DNA from: Planctomycetota bacterium
GTDB lineage: Bacteria; Planctomycetota; SZUA-567; H5-PLA8
Direction: 5' to 3'
Assembly: GCA_027493525.1 (NCBI GenBank)
Contig: JAOSKN010000001.1
Coordinates: forward strand, 1,116,001 to 1,180,000
Length of the DNA: 64,000 nt
This document shows positions 37,501 through 45,188 of this stretch, piece after piece (position 1 is the stretch's first letter; each line of letters opens with the position of its first letter). A program made the position numbers and the translations under genes. The notes under the pieces are model-generated. The model saw nothing but the letters and a program-made list of their open reading frames with translations. It was not told the origin of the DNA and made no database searches.

Positions 37501-40500
37501 CAACGTCCGGCGCATGTCGGCCTGGATCTCGCTCTGCGTCCGAGCGCGGTTCCAGAAGCGGACTTCGTCCAGGTCGCCCCTGTAATTGTCGAGGCTCGTG
37601 CCCTGCTGCCGGCCGAGGATATGGGGGTTCCCGGTCACGAAGATAGCCGCCGTCGCGGCGGTCTGGCCTTCCAGTTGTCCATTGAGGTAGAGCTTCAACG
37701 CGGAACGGTCGTAGGTGACCGCCGCGTGGTGCCACACGTTGGCGGCGAGCTGGGTGGTCCCCTGCACGCGCACGATCCCCACGCCTTGCAGGTTGATGGT
37801 CGTGTCGATGCGGCGCGAGGAACCGGTCCCCACGGTGGTGATCTCAGGGAAGACGGACTTCTCGGAGACCACGCGCGGGTTCTGCGTCCCGCCGGACTGG
37901 AACCGGAACCACGCTTCGGCCGTGACGGCCTCGGTGAGTTGCAGCGCCGGCGCATCGGGGATCGTGACGTAGTCGTTGCCGCCGTCCAGCCGCAGCGCCT
38001 TGCCGGGCGGGCTGGAGGACTTCAAACGCACCCGATACTCGTCGTTCACAAGCCCCACGCCGGCCAGGTCCAGCTTTGCCTGGTTGGGGCCGGGGAACTG
38101 CACGGCCGCCGGCGCGATCTTTTGGTCGTCGGCAGTATCCCAGGCTCCGTCGGGCCCGCGGCGCAGGAGTTCGAAGGAATCGACCGTCACCGAGGCCGGA
38201 TCCAATGGCTTGGCGAAGGCCGCGAGTATCTCAGGCGGACCGGCCGTCAGGATCGAGCCCGGCGCGGGCGAGAACGCCGCCACCTGCATCCGCGGCGTGT
38301 CCAAATCGAAGAAGCCCACGAAGTCCCCACCCGCCGTCCCGTTGCCGGAAGGCAGGCCGTCCGGCTGGACATCGCCCAGCGTGCCGGGGAACTCGCCGTC
38401 CAGCACGTTCCCGGCCAGGTCCGTCACCGTCAGCTCCGGATCGACGATGCGCAGCCCCTGGGCAAGCGTCGCCAGCGGAGAGCTGCCGCTGAGCAAGACG
38501 ATATTGTAGAGCCCCAGGGGCAGCCCACTGAGGTTCACGGTGCACGTCAACGTGGACGGGGTGCTCTCGAGCGCCCCGGCGGCGTATACCGTGTTCGTGC
38601 CGTTGGTGATCCGAATTCCGTACGCCGAGTAGTTCGGCGAACCTTGCGCCGTGCCGGTCCAGGTGGGCAACCCGATGCCGCCGACGGTGAAGCCCACGGT
38701 TGCGTTGCGGTCGGCCGCGGGGGGCTGGATCGAGAGGAGTTGCGGAGGCTCCAAGATCTCGAAGCCGCCGGAGAGGGTTCCGGCGCCGCCCCCGTCGGGG
38801 TTGGAGACGACGACATCGTAGGCGCCGGGCGCCGCGCCGGCCAGGTTGAAGTCGGCGCGCAGTTCGGTCTCGGAGACGAACTGGGTGCGCTGTGGCAGGA
38901 TCTCCGCGGCACCCAGCTTCAGCTTCACGCCGGGCGGGAACGGAGCCTCCCATTCGCACATGTACGGTTGCAGGGCGGTCGAACGGTCGCCCTGCAAGTC
39001 GTTCCACCTCCCGTCCGCTTCGATGTTGGCGTGGTCTTCGTTTCCTGAGTTGTTGGGCTCACCTGAGCGCCAATTCGTATAGTTTACCGGCTCGCCCGTA
39101 ATCCACTTCCAAGTCCCTTCCGTCTCCTGGTCGGTAAGGCCGATCCAGAAGACGTACCCGGCGAGCGAACGGACGAAGGCGTTTTCCTCCGCGTCGGCGA
39201 TGGTGACCAAGTGCCCGCCCATCGCCTCGCAGGCGGCCTTGGCATCGTACCAGCTCACGGTCGCCTCGACATGGAGGTAGGCGTTCCCCTTATAGAAGGA
39301 CACGCCTTCGGGCAGCGTCGTGGCCGTACCCTGGAAGAATCCCGTCCCGTCGATCCGAACGTCCTTCAGAGTCGGACCCGGGTAGCTGCTGGAAGGGTCG
39401 ATCCCCGTCACGGTCACCTGTCCGGTGGTGAACTCGAAACTATAGGGCGCGGCCATGGGCGCGCCGCCGAGGTCCTGCGCGCCGGCGCCGACCGTGACCG
39501 TGTAGGCCGTCAGTTCGGCCAAGGCCTCGTCGATGCGCAGGACCAGCGTATTACCGTTCCAGACCGGCGCGTACGCGGCCGGCGGCGCGATCGAGACCGC
39601 GGCCTCTGCGCTGGCGCGATTCATGGCCTCGCTGAACGAGATCGCGATGTCGACGCCTTGGTTGACGCCGGCGGCATCGTCGGCGGGAACCGTACCGGTG
39701 ACGAAGGGCGCCTGCTCGTTGACGGTGAACTCGGCGACGAAGTCGCCGCCGGGCGTGCCGTCGCCGGACGGCAGAGCGGCGACGTACTCGCCGTCCAGCA
39801 CCCCGCCGTCGGCGGCCGTCACGCCGCCTGAACTCAGGACCGCCACGCCGCGCGGCAGGCGCGCCAGCAGGCGGCTGCGGCCTTCGAGCACTTCCACGTC
39901 GTAGAGCCCCGCGGGCAACGCGGAGACGTCGACCTGGCAGGCGAGGCTCGACCCGTCGCAGGCGATGGGTCCGCCGCAGAAGGCCTCGTTGGAGCCGTTG
40001 ACGAGCCGGACCATCACCGGCGCGAGCTCAAAGCTCCCGCCGAAGGCCACGCCGCCCCCGCCCTGCGCGGTGTGGCCGTTTCCGGTGCGGTCGGTCGCGT
40101 TGGGGCCGGCCTCGTCGAAGTCGTAGCGCAGGATCAGGTCGGGGTCGCTGACGGGCGCGAACATCGCGGCCTTGAGCTGGGCCTGGGTGCGCGCGACCTT
40201 CCAGTAGCGGACTTCGGCCATCTGGCCCTTGTAATAGCCCGCCCAATCCCAGCCCTGAAAGCGCCCCAGATTGAGGGAATAGTTCGAAGGCGCGAGACCG
40301 TGCGGATAGGCTTCTTCGCCCTGCAAGATGCCGTTAATGTACAAGCGCTTGATGCCGCCGCCGGGTTGGGGCTGGAAGGTCGCGGCGATATGCTTCCACG
40401 AGCCCAGCGGGTGCTTATCGGAAGCATCCAGGTCGTACAGCGGGGTTCCGCCGCCGGGCACCGTATGGAATCGCGCTCCGACGCCCGACACCAGGTGGAA

Positions 40501-42993
40501 TTTGTTCCACTGGAACGGCGCGTTGCTGCGCTTGGCGAACACCCAGCCTTCGCTGCCGTTGTTCTCATTCAACGGCCCGACCCAGGCCTCGATCGTGATG
40601 GCCGGCACGTCCAGGTCGTCCGCGTCAGGGATGAGGAAATTGTCGTCGACGCCGTCAAAGGTCGCCGTGTGGAACGTGCGCGTCGCGCCGTCGAAGATCG
40701 GGAATCCCTGGCCGCTCAGGGTAAGCGACAGCAGGCCCGAGGCGCCGCCCAGGACCGGCGAGACGGCGCGGAGGTCGACCCCGTCCGCGCCGGCGTTCGA
40801 CTGCGGCGCGGACGCCGCCAGCGCCCCGGTGCTCCGGAACCTGATGCGATAGCGGTCGTCGGGCAAGGTTCCCGCCTGCGGGGTGAACTGAATCCGGTTG
40901 CCGTCGAGCAACTGGATCGAACCCTGAGCGGCCAAGTCGTCCGGCGTGTCGAAGACCTGATCCGGGCCCGCGCCCGTCACCAGCACGCTGCCCGGACCTG
41001 CCGAAGCGGCATGCAGGGGCTTGGAGAACTCCGCCGCAACCTGAGCGGGGCCGGCCGTGAACGAAGTCACGGTCATGGGAGGCGCGTCGATGCGGATCGC
41101 AACGGCCACGGGGTCGCTCAGCAGGTTCCCGTCCGAAGCGCGATAGGAGAAAGTCGCCAGCCCGGCCGTTTCGGCCGGCGGCGTGTACGTGAAGGAACCG
41201 TCCCCGCGGAAGACCAGTCCGGCGGGCGGAGCGCCCTCCAGGATCGCCACCAGGGCTTGCCCGTTTGGATCGTGGTCGTTGGCCAGCACGCCGGAGGCGA
41301 TCGGCACGTCCAGCGTACCGCCTTGCGCGACGCCGTACCCGTCGGCGACGGCCAGCGGCGCGCGTTGAGCCAGGGCCAAGACCTCGGCGGCTGAAAGCGC
41401 ACGGTCGTAGACGCGGACGTCGTCCAGCGCTCCTTCCGCGGAACTGTTCGGGGAGCGTACGTCGCTGAAATACAGATCGTCGGAATGCTCCAGCAAGTCG
41501 GGCGCGCCCGCCGCGCGGGCGCGTTCCTTGCCGTCCACGTAAAGGATGGCCTCCCCGGTTGCGCTGTCGTAGGTGCCCGTGAAATGGCGCCAGGAATACA
41601 GGTACGCTTCATTGCTCTGCGTATCCACCGCGGCCAAGTCCACGGATGCGTTGCGGTCGATGCGCCATTGCACCTTTCCGTCGTTGTGGCTCCAGCGCAG
41701 CAGGTAACCGACCGCCGCCGCCTTTCGGACCAGGTCGCAGTAGGTGTTCGAACGCGGCAAAGCCATGCGCGCCCAAACGGCCACGGTGACGCCGTTCGCG
41801 GGCTCCAAGGAAGCATGCTGGGGAACCTTGATGTTGTCGTTGTCCATGTCGAAGAGTGCGCAACCGCCAGAGACGCCCTCGCCCCACATGGTCCCGTTGG
41901 CCAGCGTGCCGTCGTTGCCGTTGCCGCTGGAGTCCGCCGCCGCGGTCCCCGCGCCCTCATCGAAGGTCCACCGCCCGACCAAGCCGGCGCTCACGTCCGC
42001 GCCCACATACAGGTTCACCGCGACCGTCTCGGAACTCTGCCCGTCGGCCACGGCGTGGTACGTGAACGAATCGGAACCCGTGTAGCCCGGCGCAGGCGTG
42101 TAGAGGAACGAGCCGTCGGCATTGAGCGTCAGCGAGCCGTGCGCGGGGTCGCTGTCCTTCACTGCGCTCAGGGCCGCCAATCCGGCATCGCGATCGTTGG
42201 CCAGCACGCCGACGGAAGGGACGGCCAGCGGCGTATCGGGTTGGACGAGGTAATTGTCGGGCGCGGCGACCGGCGGGCCCATCCCGGCGAGCGCGACGAC
42301 TTCAGGGGGCGTAAGCGCGCGGTCGTAGAGGCGGATGTCGTCCATCGACCCCGTTGGTGAAACGTGATCTGAGAACGGAAACCGCCCAATGTACAGGTCG
42401 CCACTGTGCTCCAACGTGCCTGGAACCCCGCTCACGCGGGCATGTTCCTTGCCGTCTACATACAAAATGCCGGTACCTGCAATTCCATCGTAGGTGGCAG
42501 CAATGTGATGCCACCCGTTCAAATACGCGCTATTCGGCTGACTATCCACTACATAAACATCGCCCGAACTGTTCCGATCGATGCGATACTGCAAGCGGCC
42601 ATCCCTGTGGCTCCACCTCAAGACCCAGCCCACTTGACCGTCCGCGGCCTTGCGCATGAGATCGCAGAGTTCCGTAGATCGCGACTGCTCCATGCGGACC
42701 CACAGCGCCACGCTCATCTGGGAGTCTGGCGTGAGGCCCGTTGGCAAGACCTTGACGTTGTCATCAACCGCGTCGAAATGCAGCGCCCCATTTATAATGC
42801 CAGGCACCCAAGTTGGCCCATTTTGAAGCGTCCCGTTGTGCCCGTTGCCGCTGGAGTCCGCCGCCGTAGTTCCCGCGCCCTCGTCGAAGCTCCAATGCGC
42901 GATGGGGCCGCCCTGCGCGCGCGCGGCCAGGGGCAGGCACGCCGCTGCAACGAGCAGCGACGCCAGGATCCGAAGGGCGCGGCGCGTGGTCAT
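34591..42993 (-). CDS. Giant secreted multidomain adhesin/lectin-like protein (LamG, VCBS, C-type lectin, PKD)
   Basis: 2,800 residues, signal peptide RALRILASLLVAAACLPLAARA. LamG/concanavalin-like domains lie at about 29-230, 343-535, 778-943 and 1666-1864 (HWSFDEGAGTTAADSSGNG, GRWTFDEGAGTAAADSSGNG, WKHIAATFQPQPGG, WHHAAVTYDRSALKLYLNG). SbsA-type Ig and IPT modules lie between them. A C-type lectin domain at about 1229-1348 keeps the calcium/sugar motifs EPN and WND and its terminal Cys (MCEWE). Three tandem cadherin/VCBS-like repeats span about 2064-2368 (ASVLNNDSDLHGG). A PKD domain (YLWDFGDGETSTEQNPEH) ends near 2444, before a C-terminal beta-rich region of unknown role. It overlaps the upstream gene by ATGA. 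It is probably a cell-surface or extracellular glycan-binding protein. Confidence 0.88.
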   Translation of the reverse strand: MTTRRALRILASLLVAAACLPLAARAQGGPIAHWSFDEGAGTTAADSSGNGHNGTLQNGPTWVPGIINGALHFDAVDDNVKVLPTGLTPDSQMSVALWVRMEQSRSTELCDLMRKAADGQVGWVLRWSHRDGRLQYRIDRNSSGDVYVVDSQPNSAYLNGWHHIAATYDGIAGTGILYVDGKEHARVSGVPGTLEHSGDLYIGRFPFSDHVSPTGSMDDIRLYDRALTPPEVVALAGMGPPVAAPDNYLVQPDTPLAVPSVGVLANDRDAGLAALSAVKDSDPAHGSLTLNADGSFLYTPAPGYTGSDSFTYHAVADGQSSETVAVNLYVGADVSAGLVGRWTFDEGAGTAAADSSGNGNDGTLANGTMWGEGVSGGCALFDMDNDNIKVPQHASLEPANGVTVAVWARMALPRSNTYCDLVRKAAAVGYLLRWSHNDGKVQWRIDRNASVDLAAVDTQSNEAYLYSWRHFTGTYDSATGEAILYVDGKERARAAGAPDLLEHSDDLYFSDVRSPNSSAEGALDDVRVYDRALSAAEVLALAQRAPLAVADGYGVAQGGTLDVPIASGVLANDHDPNGQALVAILEGAPPAGLVFRGDGSFTYTPPAETAGLATFSYRASDGNLLSDPVAVAIRIDAPPMTVTSFTAGPAQVAAEFSKPLHAASAGPGSVLVTGAGPDQVFDTPDDLAAQGSIQLLDGNRIQFTPQAGTLPDDRYRIRFRSTGALAASAPQSNAGADGVDLRAVSPVLGGASGLLSLTLSGQGFPIFDGATRTFHTATFDGVDDNFLIPDADDLDVPAITIEAWVGPLNENNGSEGWVFAKRSNAPFQWNKFHLVSGVGARFHTVPGGGTPLYDLDASDKHPLGSWKHIAATFQPQPGGGIKRLYINGILQGEEAYPHGLAPSNYSLNLGRFQGWDWAGYYKGQMAEVRYWKVARTQAQLKAAMFAPVSDPDLILRYDFDEAGPNATDRTGNGHTAQGGGGVAFGGSFELAPVMVRLVNGSNEAFCGGPIACDGSSLACQVDVSALPAGLYDVEVLEGRSRLLARLPRGVAVLSSGGVTAADGGVLDGEYVAALPSGDGTPGGDFVAEFTVNEQAPFVTGTVPADDAAGVNQGVDIAISFSEAMNRASAEAAVSIAPPAAYAPVWNGNTLVLRIDEALAELTAYTVTVGAGAQDLGGAPMAAPYSFEFTTGQVTVTGIDPSSSYPGPTLKDVRIDGTGFFQGTATTLPEGVSFYKGNAYLHVEATVSWYDAKAACEAMGGHLVTIADAEENAFVRSLAGYVFWIGLTDQETEGTWKWITGEPVNYTNWRSGEPNNSGNEDHANIEADGRWNDLQGDRSTALQPYMCEWEAPFPPGVKLKLGAAEILPQRTQFVSETELRADFNLAGAAPGAYDVVVSNPDGGGAGTLSGGFEILEPPQLLSIQPPAADRNATVGFTVGGIGLPTWTGTAQGSPNYSAYGIRITNGTNTVYAAGALESTPSTLTCTVNLSGLPLGLYNIVLLSGSSPLATLAQGLRIVDPELTVTDLAGNVLDGEFPGTLGDVQPDGLPSGNGTAGGDFVGFFDLDTPRMQVAAFSPAPGSILTAGPPEILAAFAKPLDPASVTVDSFELLRRGPDGAWDTADDQKIAPAAVQFPGPNQAKLDLAGVGLVNDEYRVRLKSSSPPGKALRLDGGNDYVTIPDAPALQLTEAVTAEAWFRFQSGGTQNPRVVSEKSVFPEITTVGTGSSRRIDTTINLQGVGIVRVQGTTQLAANVWHHAAVTYDRSALKLYLNGQLEGQTAATAAIFVTGNPHILGRQQGTSLDNYRGDLDEVRFWNRARTQSEIQADMRRTLNGGEFGLVGYWRFDGTGQTVTDFSGNGLHGYLGGSASAASDDPLRVASSAPLDGGVRDAHANALDGEYPGAGGDFPSGDGSAGGDFVASFVIESPIPNLAALSFTPGILSIGPDEILATFTQALDPATVTADHAHLLSAGDDGAFGTGDDVQLVPAGVSLEEGNQVRLNLTNVTWSSNFYRLRFVSGGLRDLVGNPLDGEYPGPGGASLPLPSGDGAAGGDAIVGFRINLPPAPAGDGYSVDEDATLNAASVLNNDSDLHGGDPGENNLPLTAELASGPAHAASFAFNPDGTFAYTPAEHYNGADGFTYRAKDALGLASAPVAVALTVNSINDAPAAASDAYELDEDTTLDAASVLSNDSDLHGGAPGENNTPLTAALAEGPSHAAAFTFNADGTFSYTPAANYHGPDGFTYRASDALSGLSAVTSVALTVNSVNDPPATAADAYDLDEDTTLDAASVLNNDSDLHGGAPGENNTPLTAALFAGPAHAASFSLEADGTFSYTPVADFFGVDGFTYRAVDAAGGVSAATTVTLTIDPVDDEPTLSVSAGVSLPVQADPGDMLDFTAEASDGDPGETFTYLWDFGDGETSTEQNPEHMYAEAGLYQVIATVTDSQGHQGTANLFVAVSGILKYTELKVDQAAYALNFAAQARSGPEVDTLSVRGRLNVQGLVEAGLNPEDLAGQPLTLEFGGVAATLAAPARVSSSSVQWQSPRGAKPNLRASFSPKTGAFSVSVSQIDYATALAAYGAADGGGISNRLVTLPLELRIGAWTGIAVLGTRYSQARANTTGRGAFRLAGSGYELPGGLFIVERAQVTQVNQRGVLKQRVTATLTFLPMAGTTYDPTQAPLGAEIGLGDFGETAGDGTVGGALFTTRNGDLYLYTRPRTDANRQPLEATGVANVRLTKSKGSCSIVTNWIEAGAGEGIFGIAPVLDSRGDPRASATLEVRLDFGGVGGRQTVRLLRVGTAWKR
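35860..36800. repeat. Three tandem 309-bp in-frame repeats within the giant gene
   Basis: The string CGCTGTCGTT recurs at 36111, 36420 and 36729, exactly 309 bp (103 codons) apart, in a region of high nucleotide similarity. The repeats encode three VCBS/cadherin-like modules with the shared block NNDSDLHGG. The DNA-level similarity indicates recent amplification, so repeat number may vary between strains. Confidence 0.9.
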
Positions 42994-43679
42994 GGGCCGA
43001 ACGTCCCGCCTCCGCTGGCGCCGCTGGCGGTGGACGTGGTCGAATTCGAAGTGCTGCCAGTCGCCGAGGTGGAGGTAGACGTCGCCGAAGTGCTCGAGGT
43101 ATTGGATGTGGATGCCGTGGAGGAGTTGGACGCCGTTCCCGTGGACGACGAACTGGAACTGCTGCTCGAGGCCAGCCCTGTCGTATTCCCGCCCAGAATC
43201 AGGACCCGGTAGCGGTCGTCGGGAAGCTTCAACCCGGTCAGGTCCACGCGCGCGGTGACGGGATCGATCAGGGTCACGGCCGCCGGCGTGAGGTGGACTT
43301 CGTTGCCCTCGCTGAACCCGCCGTCGCCGCCCGCGCGCACGACGCGGATGGTGCTCGCGTTGATCGTCGACTCCTTGACCGGTTCGCTGAAGGTCACGAT
43401 CAGTTCGCCGGGCGCGGCGTTGGGCGTGCCGTTGGGCGCGGGAGTGACCGAGACCACGCGCGGGGCGCTGGTGTCGCTCTCCCGCTGGGCCACCCCGGAG
43501 GCCGTGGACGCGGACGAGGGCTCCTGGTCGGGCAGCACCCACACGCGGCCCTTAGGTCGCGCCCCGGCGCTGACGTGGGATGAGCAGACCGCGACCGCGG
43601 CCAGAATGAAGACCGCAAAACTCAGTATCACGCACAGTTCGAGCGCAACGAGCCTGCGGCTGCCTGGTTTTTCAAGCAT
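42990..43679 (-). CDS. Membrane-anchored SbsA-Ig-like protein with Ser/Thr-rich tail
   Basis: 229 residues. A hydrophobic segment at about residues 11-32 (LELCVILSFAVFILAAVAVC) acts as an uncleaved anchor or prepilin-like N-terminus. Residues about 70-165 form one SbsA-type Ig-like domain (VVSVTPAPNGTPNAAPGELI, VTFSEPVKESTINAST, LKLPDDRYRVLILGG). The last 60 or so residues are almost only Ser, Thr, Ala, Gly and Asn, beginning with nine Ser, which suggests a flexible, possibly glycosylated stalk. The same Ig type occurs in the giant protein, whose start codon overlaps this stop (ATGA). No Shine-Dalgarno is evident before the ATG at 43679. Confidence 0.78.
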   Translation of the reverse strand: MLEKPGSRRLVALELCVILSFAVFILAAVAVCSSHVSAGARPKGRVWVLPDQEPSSASTASGVAQRESDTSAPRVVSVTPAPNGTPNAAPGELIVTFSEPVKESTINASTIRVVRAGGDGGFSEGNEVHLTPAAVTLIDPVTARVDLTGLKLPDDRYRVLILGGNTTGLASSSSSSSSSTGTASNSSTASTSNTSSTSATSTSTSATGSTSNSTTSTASGASGGGTFGP

Positions 43680-44094
43680 GTATTACTCGCCGTTCTGGAT
43701 CGCCCATGGGTGAACCAGGGTCCAAGTTCAACCGACCCGTTGAAACCTGTAAGAATTCTAAGCTCGCCGCATTCGGATTGCGACACCCAACACCCCCTTA
43801 TAAGCAAAAGTTCTCAGGGAAATCCCGCACTGGTGCAGGCCAACTTTTCATGGCATGCATATATATGTTTTTTCGGGTAAGGAGTCGGGCTTCGCGGGAC
43901 TTCGAGAATACAGGACAAAATTCTGAGTGCCGCCGGTAGGGAGGTCAACATACGACCTGCCTGCAACGCTTTGCGGCTTTGGGCAAGCCTGCCTCTGAGG
44001 CTGGCACGTGCCGCGGCCGGGCGCCGGCGCATGCCGCCCTCGCCTCCTTGTATGCATGAGACGCACGGCCGGGCGCAGCGCGGAAGACCCGGCG
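43680..44094 (-). promoter_or_regulatory. 415-bp intergenic region upstream of the giant-protein operon
   Basis: This holds the presumed promoter for the minus-strand pair 43679-34591. Two abutting 10-bp palindromes, GGGAAATCCC (43817-43826) and GCACTGGTGC (43827-43836), lie about 140-155 bp from the start codon. The second resembles the TGCAC-GTGCA elements of the array at 9970-10358. CCCTTATAAG at 43795-43804 also occurs upstream of dnaK. An AT-rich block (about 43856-43873) lies further upstream. The part near 43940-44090 is GC-rich with short inverted matches and may hold the terminator of the operon ending at 44095. No convincing gene. Confidence 0.45.
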
Positions 44095-45177
44095 CTACTT
44101 CTTGGGCTTCGCCACCGAACTGCGCTCGTCGACGCGCACCTCGAGCCATTCGTGCTGGCTCGTGTCGATGCGCCCCTGGCGCAGGGTGAGCGCGAGGCGG
44201 GCCAGCGAGGCTTTCACGAAAGTCAAAAACGGGCAGCCGGCCATCGTGTAGTCGGTCTGCTCCTCCAGGTAGCCCAGCGTGACGACGCTCAGGTCGCGGG
44301 GCACGGACAGACCGAGCTTCTCCAGGCTGACGCGCATGAACTTCTCGACGGAGCCGCGGTCGAAGAGGATCAGGGCCGTCGGCGGTTCGGGCAGGGCGAG
44401 GAAGTTCTCGAGGATGTCCAGCGTGCCGCGCGCGCGCTTGCGGCCTTCGTCCTTCGGCGCGTGGCGCATTTGCGTGAAGAGGTTGGGATCGGGCTCGATC
44501 TGCCGCTTCAAGAGCGCCTCGGTGATGCCGGCGCGATGCAGTTCGGAGTCCATTTCGATGCGGTAGCGCTTCTCCGAGCGGACGTAGTTATGCAGGCCGA
44601 CGTAGCCGATCCGCGTGTGGCCGGCGTCCAGCAGGTGTTCGGCGGCGAGCAGCCCGGCCTGGAAGCTGTTCGGGCCGAGCGTGATCACGCCGGGCTCGAA
44701 GCAGGTGCTGTCCGTAATGACCGCGATGCCGTGCCGCACCAGATTCCGAAACAGGCCCGCCGGCGCGTTGGTGGTGATCAACCCGCGCACGCGATCCTGG
44801 ACCAGTTCCAGGTGCGGCGGCAATTCGTCCAGCAGGTTGATCTGAAAACCGTGCTCGATGCTGGCCTGCGCGAGCAGGCGCTGGAAGTCCCCTTTGTCCA
44901 CCAGCTTGGTGTAGGCGTGCAACAGCAGCGCGACCTGCGCGGCGGACTGGTTGGTGACGAAGGTGCCGCGGCCATGCTGGCGGATCACCAAGCCCTCGCG
45001 TTCCAGCACCTTCAGCGAATTGAGCGCGGTGGAAGGGCTGATCCCGTATTGCCGGCACATCTCGCGCAGCGACGGCAGCCGGTCGCCTGGCTGGAGCCGC
45101 GTGCGGATCTCCTCGCGCAGGCGGTCGCGGACCCGGTCCACCAACAACGCGTTGCTCGAATCGGACTCGTGGGCCAT
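44095..45177 (-). CDS. Transcriptional regulator, GntR-type wHTH fused to LacI-like ligand-binding domain
   Basis: 360 residues with the same architecture as the regulator at 23386. Winged helix at about 15-80: IRTRLQPGDRLPSLREMCRQ, YGISPSTALNSLKVLEREG and wing HGRGTFVTN. The LacI-like sensor covers about 85-345: GLITTNAPAGLFRNLV, GLLAAEHLLDAGHTRIGYVG, TALILFDRGSVEKFM and VPRDLSVVTLGYLEEQ. The ATG at 45177 follows GAGAGGAG. It begins 11 bp after the TPR/propeller gene and is the last gene of the MoxR-vWA operon, which suggests the operon is controlled, with feedback, by a small ligand, probably a sugar or cell-wall fragment. Ligand and operator are unknown. Confidence 0.88.
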   Translation of the reverse strand: MAHESDSSNALLVDRVRDRLREEIRTRLQPGDRLPSLREMCRQYGISPSTALNSLKVLEREGLVIRQHGRGTFVTNQSAAQVALLLHAYTKLVDKGDFQRLLAQASIEHGFQINLLDELPPHLELVQDRVRGLITTNAPAGLFRNLVRHGIAVITDSTCFEPGVITLGPNSFQAGLLAAEHLLDAGHTRIGYVGLHNYVRSEKRYRIEMDSELHRAGITEALLKRQIEPDPNLFTQMRHAPKDEGRKRARGTLDILENFLALPEPPTALILFDRGSVEKFMRVSLEKLGLSVPRDLSVVTLGYLEEQTDYTMAGCPFLTFVKASLARLALTLRQGRIDTSQHEWLEVRVDERSSVAKPKK

Positions 45178-45188
45178 GGGTGCTCCTC

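Noticed and set aside
43814..44032. Possible 72-residue minus-strand gene with an AAGGAGG upstream
   Set aside because: The Shine-Dalgarno is good, but the peptide is Arg-rich without a recognisable fold, ends in non-coding AT-rich DNA, and overlaps the presumed operator region. Kept only as a remote possibility.
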